This document shows positions 35,899 through 43,674 of a stretch of DNA of 64,000 nt, one piece after another. A program made the position numbers and the translations under genes. This DNA comes from CAIKZZ01 sp036742455 (lineage in GTDB: Bacteria > Pseudomonadota > Gammaproteobacteria > Steroidobacterales > Steroidobacteraceae). Location of the stretch: the NCBI GenBank assembly GCA_036742455.1, contig DAINQU010000002.1, forward strand, positions 62,001 through 126,000, written 5' to 3'. Each line of letters starts with the position of its first letter. The stretch's first letter is position 1. The notes under the pieces are model-generated. The model was not told where the DNA came from, did not search any database, and worked only from the letters and a program-made list of their open reading frames with translations.

Positions 35899-36957
35899 AT
35901 GGCTACGCGTCGTAAAACGCCCGCATCGAAAGCACCGGCGTCGTCCCCACCGGCGGGCGTGGTGACCTTGGAAATGGTCGCCGCGGAGGCCGGCGTCTCA
36001 CCCAGTACGGTGTCGCGAATCCTCAACGGGACCGCCAAGGTGCGCGATGCGAAGGTAGGCGCGGTGCGCGCGGCCATCTCAAAGTTGCAATTCGAGCCCA
36101 ACCCGGTGGCCCGTTCGCTGGCGCGGGGCCGCTCGATGAGCGTCGGTGTGATCATTCAAACGATCGACTCACCGTTCTACGGTGAGGCGTTGGCTGCGAT
36201 CGAGAAGGGCTTGTTTCGCGCCGGTTATTCGGTGCTCTTCCTCTCCGGCCACTGGCGCGAAGACGATGAGCGCCGTTGTGTAGAGCATCTGCTCGCGCGG
36301 CGCGTTGAGGGGATTATCCTCGTGACGAGTTGTTTGCCGGATGCGGAGCTCGTGCGGCTGACGCGGCAGGTGCCGATCGTGCTGACCGGGCGGTCGATCG
36401 AGGCGGAACGGTCCTATTCCATGGACGCCGATTCAACCCCTGGGGCGCGTCTCGCGACCGAATACTTGATCGGGCAGGGGCATCGCAAGATCGCCTTTAT
36501 TGCCGGTCCCGCCGATCACCCAGACTCGGTACAGCGTTTGACCGGTTACAAGAACGCGCTGAGTGCCGCCAAAATTGCGTATGCGCCGAAGCTCGTGGCG
36601 GCCGGCGACTACTCCGACGGCGGCGGCTACCAAGCCATGAATCGCCTGCTGGACTCTAAAGCGGAGTTCACGGCGGTGTTTGCGGCCAATGACCAGAGCG
36701 CGTACGGCGCGATGTTGGCGTTGCATCGCCGTGGGTTGCGCATCCCGCAGGACGTCTCGATCGTCGGCTTCGACGACTTGCCGACCTCGTCTTACATCAT
36801 CCCGCCGCTGACGACGGTCCATCGGTCGATTAATGAGTTGGGCGAGGCGGCGGCGGAGGCCATGATTGATCTCTTGGACGGGCGTACGCCGGTGTCCAAG
36901 TTATCGTCGGCGACCTTGGCGATCCGCGATTCCACCCGGCCAAACCGCGACCGTTAA
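35899..36957 (+). CDS. LacI-family transcriptional regulator of the beta-glucan locus
   Basis: This 352-residue protein has a basic Ala/Pro-rich leader of about 20 residues, then a LacI helix-turn-helix (VTLEMVAAEAGVSPSTVSRILNG) and hinge helix (PNPVARSLARGRS), and a periplasmic-binding-protein-like ligand domain (VGVIIQTIDSPFYGEALAAIE through VSIVGFDDLP). It lies between the two glucan operons, each with the palindrome GAAAGCGCTTTC at its promoter, so it is the likely repressor of both and would be released by a glucan-derived sugar. The start at ATG 35899 has GGGAGAGAG just upstream. Its 3' end overlaps the convergent hydrolase gene by four bases. Confidence 0.93.
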   Translation: MATRRKTPASKAPASSPPAGVVTLEMVAAEAGVSPSTVSRILNGTAKVRDAKVGAVRAAISKLQFEPNPVARSLARGRSMSVGVIIQTIDSPFYGEALAAIEKGLFRAGYSVLFLSGHWREDDERRCVEHLLARRVEGIILVTSCLPDAELVRLTRQVPIVLTGRSIEAERSYSMDADSTPGARLATEYLIGQGHRKIAFIAGPADHPDSVQRLTGYKNALSAAKIAYAPKLVAAGDYSDGGGYQAMNRLLDSKAEFTAVFAANDQSAYGAMLALHRRGLRIPQDVSIVGFDDLPTSSYIIPPLTTVHRSINELGEAAAEAMIDLLDGRTPVSKLSSATLAIRDSTRPNRDR

Positions 36958-37808
36958 GGCAATCCCACGCGCGTAAAGAACTGCGCGAGCGGCGCCTGCC
37001 ATGCCGGCGGATTGCGCATGAAAATGTAGTGGCCATTGTTTTTGTCGGCCGGTAGAGAGACCCACTCGCCCTGGCCGCCGGCCTGTTGCCAACGCTCGAA
37101 CCAGCGCTTCGGCCACGCGGTGCCAAAGGTGCGGTCGTTGGCGCTGTACAGGACAAGAGCGGGCCGTCGATTGGCTTTGCCCAATTCCGCCCAGAGGTCT
37201 GCCTGGGCGGCGGCATCGCAGGGGCTGTCCACGTGTCGCAGCGAGTCGCCGCCGTCGCCGGCTGAAAACGCGACGACCCCGCGCAGCCCGGGCGTCGGGT
37301 CGGTGGCCATCGTGAGCGCAATGAGACCGCCGAAGGAGTCGCCGATGACGATCGACCGATCGGCGTCGGCCCAAGCCTCGGCGCGAATGGCCGCCAGCAC
37401 CTGCGTCATTTCCGAGGCCGCGAAGTGCAGTGCCGAGCGGGGGTCTTTGTGGTTGCACGGCCCGGTCTCTTCCCGATCACCACCGCCGGCGTAGCCATAG
37501 CCTAATCGGGTGGGAATGAGCACCGCGTAGCCGCGTTCGGCGAAATAGCGCGCGTTGGCCGGGTAATCCACGCGGCCCATCCGGGCATTTTCAGCGGCAT
37601 CCACGCCGCGGCCGTGCACGATCAGTAGCACCGGATGGCGGCGATGATCGTCGGGCCGAACGACGAGCACCGGTACCGCGCCAATGACGGGCCCGGCCGG
37701 GGCGACACGCACTGGGATCGACTGCGACGACTCGATCGGCGCACCCCTGGCCGGTGCTGGCAGGCCCGTGACCAGGAGTAAACCGACAAGAGTGAATGCA
37801 TTGCGCAT
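36954..37808 (-). CDS. Exported alpha/beta hydrolase (esterase or dienelactone-hydrolase-like)
   Basis: This 284-residue protein has a Sec signal peptide (about 1-22) and an alpha/beta-hydrolase fold. LLIVHGRGVDA carries the oxyanion-hole HG, GDSFGG gives the nucleophile Ser in a GxSxG elbow, and YSANDRTFG and NNGHYIF give the probable Asp and His. Two Cys pairs may form disulfides (PCNHKD, SPCDAA). It could remove acyl groups from sugars or process a small ester; placement inside the glucan locus suggests a carbohydrate-related role. Its start is divergent from the lipoprotein gene and shares the region that holds the second operator. Confidence 0.82.
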   Translation of the reverse strand: MRNAFTLVGLLLVTGLPAPARGAPIESSQSIPVRVAPAGPVIGAVPVLVVRPDDHRRHPVLLIVHGRGVDAAENARMGRVDYPANARYFAERGYAVLIPTRLGYGYAGGGDREETGPCNHKDPRSALHFAASEMTQVLAAIRAEAWADADRSIVIGDSFGGLIALTMATDPTPGLRGVVAFSAGDGGDSLRHVDSPCDAAAQADLWAELGKANRRPALVLYSANDRTFGTAWPKRWFERWQQAGGQGEWVSLPADKNNGHYIFMRNPPAWQAPLAQFFTRVGLP

Positions 37809-37829
37809 GGCGCGATCGTAGCGCAGCCG

Positions 37830-37876
37830 TTGACATACCCGACGGGCTTTGTGGTAGTTTCTATGAAAGCGCTTTC
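37830..37876 (+). promoter_or_regulatory. Promoter and LacI-type operator of the lipoprotein-GH1-GH16 operon
   Basis: A perfect -35 box TTGACA (37830-37835), a 17-base spacer and a weak -10 (GGTAGT, 37853-37858) precede the palindrome GAAAGCGCTTTC (37865-37876), which lies at about +1. The layout mirrors the promoter at 35783-35825, pointing to one regulator for both operons. The lipoprotein gene starts 68 bases downstream. The palindrome could also influence the divergent hydrolase gene. Confidence 0.72.
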
Positions 37877-37944
37877 TTGGATGGTCAAGCACACCAAGAA
37901 GCAAATTCTATTTACAGCGGCCTGCCGCGAGGGGTTGTACAGCC

Positions 37945-38811
37945 ATGGTCTCCATCCACCGGACTTCGAAGGGTACTCTTGCCAGCCTGCTGATGGCGGT
38001 GGCTGTGTTGGTGACCGCCTGCGGCGGCGGTGGCGTGACCCCGACACCGGGCAGTGGCAATGCCGGTGGTGGTTCGGGAAGCGGCGGCAGCAGTGGCGGT
38101 GGCGGCGGCACGACGGTCAGTGCCTCGCCGTACATCCTGTTTGCCTCCAATTACGTCGCCTACAGTGCCCAGACCAACGGTGCCTACCTGCACTCGATCC
38201 AAGGCGGCGACGTGTACGCGGGGTTCGGCGGTAATTTTGCGTACGGCTGTTACTCGGCCTCGCAGAGCGACATGGACCGGACGCAGCTGTACATCGTCCA
38301 AGCGCAAGCGGACGGCGACGGTAATTGCAACGCGATCGCATCGACCGCCCCGACCTCGGCGGGCGACTACGCGTACGTGGCGGTCAAGGCGCCGGCGAGC
38401 AACGGGAGCGGCGTGACCAGCATTCCGCCGGTCGATATCAGTCAGGCCAGCACGTTGCTGATTCAGATGGGCAACACGGTGACGCCCGATGCCACGCACG
38501 GTCACGAGGCCGTGTTCACGGTGGTGCTGACCAACGACGCGCAGGGCAATGGCTCCTCCGGCACGGAAACCGCGACCTGCAGTTACGATCAAACGTTGGC
38601 CACGGTCGGTGCCGGTGCCCCCTCGGCGCTCGGCGTGCTGAACTATGCGATTCCGTTGGCGTCGTTCACCTGCTCGCCGGGCTCCATGTCGATCCTGCAA
38701 ACCTCGGGCGTTACCTCGGTCGCCATTAAGTTCACCGGTGACAAGAATGCTGCCGGCGTCGCGGGTGAGTACGACACGATTGCCATTGGGTACATCGGCT
38801 TCTCGAAGTAA
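37945..38811 (+). CDS. Lipoprotein of unknown fold, candidate glucan-binding protein
   Basis: This 288-residue lipoprotein has the lipobox VTAC with Cys 26, then a Gly/Ser linker of about 35 residues that would hold the domain away from the membrane. The remaining 220 residues are beta-rich with four Cys and end in DTIAIGYIGFSK, a pattern like the last strands of jelly-roll carbohydrate-binding modules. No catalytic motif is seen. It is the first gene of the plus-strand operon after the regulated promoter, and the following genes encode glucan hydrolases and an importer, so a surface or periplasmic glucan-binding role is inferred. The weak point of the start is a long 13-base spacing from GAGGGG. 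Confidence 0.75.
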   Translation: MVSIHRTSKGTLASLLMAVAVLVTACGGGGVTPTPGSGNAGGGSGSGGSSGGGGGTTVSASPYILFASNYVAYSAQTNGAYLHSIQGGDVYAGFGGNFAYGCYSASQSDMDRTQLYIVQAQADGDGNCNAIASTAPTSAGDYAYVAVKAPASNGSGVTSIPPVDISQASTLLIQMGNTVTPDATHGHEAVFTVVLTNDAQGNGSSGTETATCSYDQTLATVGAGAPSALGVLNYAIPLASFTCSPGSMSILQTSGVTSVAIKFTGDKNAAGVAGEYDTIAIGYIGFSK

Positions 38812-38865
38812 ACCCGTCGCTGGCCGACCAACGCGCCGCATAATTATTAAGAGGAAGGCGGGGAG

Positions 38866-40278
38866 ATGAGCGCAAGTCCGAACCAGACCCTCGCGGCGGG
38901 AGTCGTCGATCCGGAGCGGATCGCGCGACTCTTCCCGTCGGATTTTGTGTGGGGGGTGGCGACCAGCGCGTTCCAAATCGAAGGCACGGATGCCACAGAC
39001 GGGCGTGGTGCATCGATTTGGGATACGTTCTGCGAGCGACCGGGCACGATTATTGACGGGACCGACGGCCGCGAGGCGTGTCAGCACGTGCGCCATTGGG
39101 AGGCAGATCTCGATCTGATTGCCTCTCTGGGCCTCACGCACTACCGGTTCTCGATCGCGTGGCCGCGCGTCCAGCCCTTGGGGCAGGGCGCCTGGAACGA
39201 CGCGGGTCTGGCGTTTTACGACCGACTCGTTGACGGCATGCTCGCGCGGGGCATCCAGCCGCACGTCACGTTGTACCACTGGGATTTGCCCGAGGCCTTA
39301 CAGACGCTCGGCGGGTGGCAGTCGCGCGCGACGGTGGATCGCTTCGTGGACTACGCTCGACGCATCGGCGCGTTGCTCGGCGATCGCGCCGCGACGATCG
39401 CCACGCACAATGAACCGTGGGTGGTGGCGACGCTGGGCCATCAGCAGGGCATTTTTGCCCCGGGCCTGAAAAGTCGCGCCGCAGCGGCCCAAGTGGCGCA
39501 TCACCTTTTGCTGTCGCACGGCGCGGCACTGACCGCGTTGCGAGCCGACGGCGTATCCGCCAAGCTCGGCATCGTGCTGAATCAGGCGCCGGTGCATCCG
39601 GCCACCGCATTGGTCGAAGACCGTACCAAAGCCCGACTCGATGACGGCGAGCTGGTGCGTTGGTACATGGATCCTTTGTTCAACGGGCATTACCCGGCGG
39701 ACGTATGGGACACATTGGGCGCGGACGCGCCCGTCGTCGAAGCGGGTGATTTCGAGACGATCCGTGCGCCGCTCGATTTTCTCGGCATCAACTACTACAC
39801 GCGCAACATTGCGATCGCCCACGGCACGTACGATCCGCGCAGCAGCGGCCTCGAACTGACGGACATGGGTTGGGAAGTCTACCCGGCCGGTCTTACCGAA
39901 TTGCTCACGCGATTGCATCGCGACTACACGTTGCCGCCGCTCTACATCACCGAGAACGGCGCCGCCTACCCTGATCAATTGGTCGGTGGCCGCGTGCAGG
40001 ACGATGCGCGTATTCGCTATCTCGGCAGCCACCTGCAAGCCGTGGCGATGGCCCGCGATGCGGGCGTCGATGTGCGCGGCTACTTCGCGTGGAGTTTGCT
40101 CGACAACTTCGAGTGGGCGCACGGCTACTCCAAGCGGTTTGGCATCGTCCATGTCGATTACGCCACGCAGCAGCGGACCCCAAAGGCCAGCGCATTGTGG
40201 TACCGCGAACTGTTGCGTGCCTTCCGCGATCGGCGCGGTGGCGTCGTGCGGCGCGTGCAGGAACGGGAACCGGGTTGA
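38866..40278 (+). CDS. GH1 beta-glucosidase
   Basis: This 470-residue enzyme is a GH1 retaining beta-glucosidase. FVWGVATSAFQIEG near residue 28 is the family N-terminal signature, E183 in THNEPW is the acid/base and E363 in YITENGAA the nucleophile. WSLLDNFEWAHGYSKRFG near the C-terminus binds the sugar. There is no signal peptide, so it works in the cytoplasm and should release glucose from imported beta-1,3-gluco-oligosaccharides. AAGAGGAAGG precedes the ATG. It is the second gene of the plus-strand operon and is followed after two bases by the GH16 gene. Confidence 0.96.
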   Translation: MSASPNQTLAAGVVDPERIARLFPSDFVWGVATSAFQIEGTDATDGRGASIWDTFCERPGTIIDGTDGREACQHVRHWEADLDLIASLGLTHYRFSIAWPRVQPLGQGAWNDAGLAFYDRLVDGMLARGIQPHVTLYHWDLPEALQTLGGWQSRATVDRFVDYARRIGALLGDRAATIATHNEPWVVATLGHQQGIFAPGLKSRAAAAQVAHHLLLSHGAALTALRADGVSAKLGIVLNQAPVHPATALVEDRTKARLDDGELVRWYMDPLFNGHYPADVWDTLGADAPVVEAGDFETIRAPLDFLGINYYTRNIAIAHGTYDPRSSGLELTDMGWEVYPAGLTELLTRLHRDYTLPPLYITENGAAYPDQLVGGRVQDDARIRYLGSHLQAVAMARDAGVDVRGYFAWSLLDNFEWAHGYSKRFGIVHVDYATQQRTPKASALWYRELLRAFRDRRGGVVRRVQEREPG

Positions 40279-40280
40279 GC

Positions 40281-41234
40281 GTGCCGTCCGCCTCCGCCGA
40301 TGCCTCCGCGGTGGCAGCCCCGTCCGGCTGGCAATTGGTGTGGTCGGACGAGTTCGACGGCGATCGACTCGATCCAACGCGTTGGCAGCCCGAGTTGGGC
40401 AGCGGTTTTGCCGATCCGGTTACCGGGGATTGGGTGCCGGGGTGGGGCAACAACGAGTTGCAGACGTACACGGACGATCCGGCCAATCTCCGCGTGCAGG
40501 GCGGCTGTCTGCACATACGCGCACTCGCGCCGCGCACGGCGGATGGCGCGTATACCTCGGCGCGCATCCGCACCCGCCGAGCCGACGGCCACGTGCTGTT
40601 CGCGCAAGCCTACGGGCGCTTTGAGTGCCGTGCGCGGATGACGGCGGGGCAGGGGCTTTGGCCGGCATTCTGGATGCTGCCGAGCGAAGCGCATTACGGC
40701 GGTTGGGCGGCGTCGGGCGAGATCGACGTGCTCGAAGTGGTCGGCGCACGGCCCCAGGAAGTGCTCGGCAGTGTGCATTTCGGCGCGGCGTGGCCGCATC
40801 GCGATCATCGCACCGTCGTGCACCGCTTTGCCGATGGCGATTCCGCGGAACACTTTCACGTGTACGCCGTGGAATGGGACCCCGGCGTCATCCGCTGGTA
40901 TGTGGATGACGTGCTGTATGCCGAGCAGCGATTTTGGTGGAGCTCGAGCCGACGGACGTCGGCGGGTGGTTTGGCACCCCGCGATGCGGCGGATCTCAAT
41001 CCCTGGCCTGCACCGTTCGACCGACCGTTCCACCTGCTGCTGAATCTGGCCGTCGGGGGCGGATTGCCCGGACCGCCGGACGACTCGACGCCGTTCCCAG
41101 CGGAATTCGTGGTCGATTATGTGCGCGTGTATACCCGCATCGACGGCCTACCGCCGCTCGCTGATCGGGGCACGGGCGATGTCGTGTATGCGACGGTGGA
41201 TGGGCGACCGGAGACGGGCGCTGCAGCACAGTAG
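40281..41234 (+). CDS. GH16 family beta-glucanase, apparently without signal peptide
   Basis: This 317-residue enzyme matches GH16 laminarinases (endo-beta-1,3-glucanases). LVWSDEFDGDRLDPTRW starts the domain at about residue 19, the active-site motif GEIDVLEVVG gives E147 (nucleophile), D149 and E152 (acid/base), and FHVYAVEWDP and LLLNLAVGG follow in the expected order. The GTG at 40281 lies two bases after the GH1 stop, so translation is probably coupled. From that start only 15 residues precede the domain and no signal peptide is present, unusual for an endo-acting family; a TTG at 40275 adds nothing. It may act on imported oligosaccharides, or reach the exterior by another route. Confidence 0.92.
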   Translation: MPSASADASAVAAPSGWQLVWSDEFDGDRLDPTRWQPELGSGFADPVTGDWVPGWGNNELQTYTDDPANLRVQGGCLHIRALAPRTADGAYTSARIRTRRADGHVLFAQAYGRFECRARMTAGQGLWPAFWMLPSEAHYGGWAASGEIDVLEVVGARPQEVLGSVHFGAAWPHRDHRTVVHRFADGDSAEHFHVYAVEWDPGVIRWYVDDVLYAEQRFWWSSSRRTSAGGLAPRDAADLNPWPAPFDRPFHLLLNLAVGGGLPGPPDDSTPFPAEFVVDYVRVYTRIDGLPPLADRGTGDVVYATVDGRPETGAAAQ

Positions 41235-41298
41235 AAGAGGGGACGTCGCGACGGCGACGCGCCCACGGACGAATCATTTTACGGTTAGGGGTGTGGTC

Positions 41299-43551
41299 AT
41301 GAATCCAGTGGCTTGGTTACTACGGACTGTCGCGGCGATTGCCGTCTGCACGGGACTCGCGGCCTGCGAACCGGCGTCCACGTCGGCGCCGGCACAGCCG
41401 AGCATCGTCGCCATCGCGGCCGTCCCGCTGTCGTTCTCGTTGCCCGAAGGGCACACGCAGGCAATCACGGTCTACGCCCAACTGTCGGACCCGACGAAGC
41501 CCGCGCTCGATGTCACCTCCGCGTCGTCGTTCTCGACGTCGGACGCGCGCGTAGTGACGGTCGACTCGCGCGGTATCGTCACAGCCCTGCACAGCGGTGC
41601 GGCACAGATTCATATCCTGCATTCGCAGTCCGGTAAGCAGACCACGGTGAACGTGACCGTCCCGCAAGCGGCGCTTGCCGGCCTCGTGCTCACACCGTCG
41701 CAAGTCTCGGTCGGGCCGGGACTGACGCAGGCGCTCACCGTCAATGCGGTCTACGCCGACGCCACGACCGCGCCGCTCCTCTCGGGTGTCACGTTCACGG
41801 CGGCCGACCCGACGATTGCCACGGTCGATGGCAACGGCGTCATCACCGGCGTGAAAGCCGGTACCACCAGCGTCACGGCCGTGGATACGGCCTCCGGTCG
41901 ACAGGCCGTGGCGGCGGTGACCGTCGGTGCCAGCTACCCGGTGGTCAACTTCAACGATCCCACCCAAACCGTCACGCTGACGCCGTTCGGCGGGCAGGTG
42001 GCCTCGCTCGTCTCGACGGGGGTTCCGCCGGGTGGGCCGTCGGGCACGGTGGCGATGCTGACGAAGCCGGCCGGCGCGACCTGCTACGCCGGTACCACGC
42101 TCTCACTGGGTGGACAGTTCTCGATCGGCACTTTGCCGTTCTCGGCAACGGCGACCGTGGTGACGGTGCAGTTCTACGCGCCGGCGGCAGGGCTCGACAT
42201 CAAGCTCAAGGCCGAGAACGCGTCGAACGGCGCCGTTTCGGTCGAAACCGATGTCTTTACGACGACCGCCGGTTGGCAAGTGCTGACCTTCGACTTCTCC
42301 AAGCAAGCGGCCGGCACGGCGGCATTGGATCCGAAGCAGACCTACAACAAGTTGTCGATCTTTGCGGACTTCACCTGTGCGAGCGGCGGTGCCTCGCCGT
42401 CGGCGGACGAAGTGTTCTATGTCGGGCCGATCACGTTTGTCGGCGCGGCCGCGCCCTCCGCGGCGCCGTTGCCGCCGCCGGTTCCGACCTACACGATCAT
42501 GGACTTCAACACGGCCAACGTGACCTACACGTTGACCCCGTTCGGCGGTGCCGGCGCGAGTCTCACCGCGAATGGCGTGCCGGGCGGTGGTCCGTCGGGC
42601 ACCGTCGTGCTGTTGGACAAGACCGCGGGCGCGCAGTGCTACGCGGGGGCGACCCTGTCCATCGGTTACAACTATTCGATCGGCGCACTGCCGTTCGCCA
42701 CCGGCGCGACGATCGTGACGGTGCCGGTGTACGTGCCGACCGCGGGTGTCGACATTAAATTGAAGGTTGAGGATGCCAATAATGCGGCGGTCAGCGTTGA
42801 AACGGACGTGATCGCGCCGACGGCGGGTTGGCAGTTGTTGACCTTCGATTTCTCGAAACCGGCCTCGGGGACGGCGGCGCTCGATCCCACGAAGACGTAC
42901 GACAAGATCTCGATCTTCGCGGATTTCACGTGCGCCAATGGCGCGCCGGCCCCCGCGGCCGATGAAATCTTCTACGTCGGTCCGTTGACGTTCGTCGGCG
43001 CCACCGCACCGGCGGCGCCGCCGCTGTCGCCTCCGGTCGTAACCGCGACGTACACGACGGTGACGTTTGACGATCCCACGAAGACCTATCCGACCCAGGA
43101 TTTCGCCGGTGATGTGAGCACCGTCGGCGCGGGTCCGAACGGCAGCAACGGCAACGTGCTGAAGATCGTCAAGAGTGCAGGGTCGCTCAGCTACGCGGGT
43201 ACGCTGGTCGGCGATTCCGGAACGACCGCGGCGCCTACCGTGGGCGCGATCCCGTTCACGGCCACGAGCACGACCTTCACGGTGCGTGTGTGGGCGGCGC
43301 AGGCGGGTCTCGACGTGAAGTTGAAGTTCCAGGACGCGACTGCGGCACACACCGTGGAAACCGATGCGACGACCACCGCCGCGGGCGCGTGGAGCACGCT
43401 CACGTTCAATCTGGCCAATCCCGCGCCCGGCACGCCGGCGCTCGATCCGACGCAGACCTACACGACGATGGTCGTCTTCCCCGACTTTGGCAGCACGCCG
43501 TCGGCGGATGAACCGGCGATGTACTTCGACGACTTTACGTTCGTGCCGTAA
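41299..43551 (+). CDS. Lipoprotein with two BIG2 domains and three tandem candidate carbohydrate-binding modules
   Basis: This 750-residue lipoprotein has the lipobox LAAC with Cys 23. Two Ig-like BIG2 domains cover about residues 35-210 (GIVTALHSGAAQI and GVITGVKAGTTSVTAV mark their ends). Three related modules of about 150 residues follow, joined by Pro/Ala linkers. Modules 1 and 2 are close copies (TLTPFGG, GPSGTV, CYAG, TAGWQ, LTFDFSK, SIFADFTC, FYVGP); module 3 is more diverged and lacks the Cys pair. The paired Cys in modules 1 and 2 may form a disulfide. No catalytic site is seen. Position between GH16 and a sugar symporter suggests a surface glycan-binding protein; this is inference. 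AGGGGTG lies just before the ATG. Confidence 0.85.
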   Translation: MNPVAWLLRTVAAIAVCTGLAACEPASTSAPAQPSIVAIAAVPLSFSLPEGHTQAITVYAQLSDPTKPALDVTSASSFSTSDARVVTVDSRGIVTALHSGAAQIHILHSQSGKQTTVNVTVPQAALAGLVLTPSQVSVGPGLTQALTVNAVYADATTAPLLSGVTFTAADPTIATVDGNGVITGVKAGTTSVTAVDTASGRQAVAAVTVGASYPVVNFNDPTQTVTLTPFGGQVASLVSTGVPPGGPSGTVAMLTKPAGATCYAGTTLSLGGQFSIGTLPFSATATVVTVQFYAPAAGLDIKLKAENASNGAVSVETDVFTTTAGWQVLTFDFSKQAAGTAALDPKQTYNKLSIFADFTCASGGASPSADEVFYVGPITFVGAAAPSAAPLPPPVPTYTIMDFNTANVTYTLTPFGGAGASLTANGVPGGGPSGTVVLLDKTAGAQCYAGATLSIGYNYSIGALPFATGATIVTVPVYVPTAGVDIKLKVEDANNAAVSVETDVIAPTAGWQLLTFDFSKPASGTAALDPTKTYDKISIFADFTCANGAPAPAADEIFYVGPLTFVGATAPAAPPLSPPVVTATYTTVTFDDPTKTYPTQDFAGDVSTVGAGPNGSNGNVLKIVKSAGSLSYAGTLVGDSGTTAAPTVGAIPFTATSTTFTVRVWAAQAGLDVKLKFQDATAAHTVETDATTTAAGAWSTLTFNLANPAPGTPALDPTQTYTTMVVFPDFGSTPSADEPAMYFDDFTFVP

Positions 43552-43674
43552 GCATCGACGGCGGTCGGCCGTGCGTCGGCCGACCGCAGTCTGGACAGTC
43601 CGGGTTTACCGTCGTACAACCGGCGTCGTGGCGATGAGGGGCTTCGCCGTGACGCGTCAATGGAGCGCAGACAC

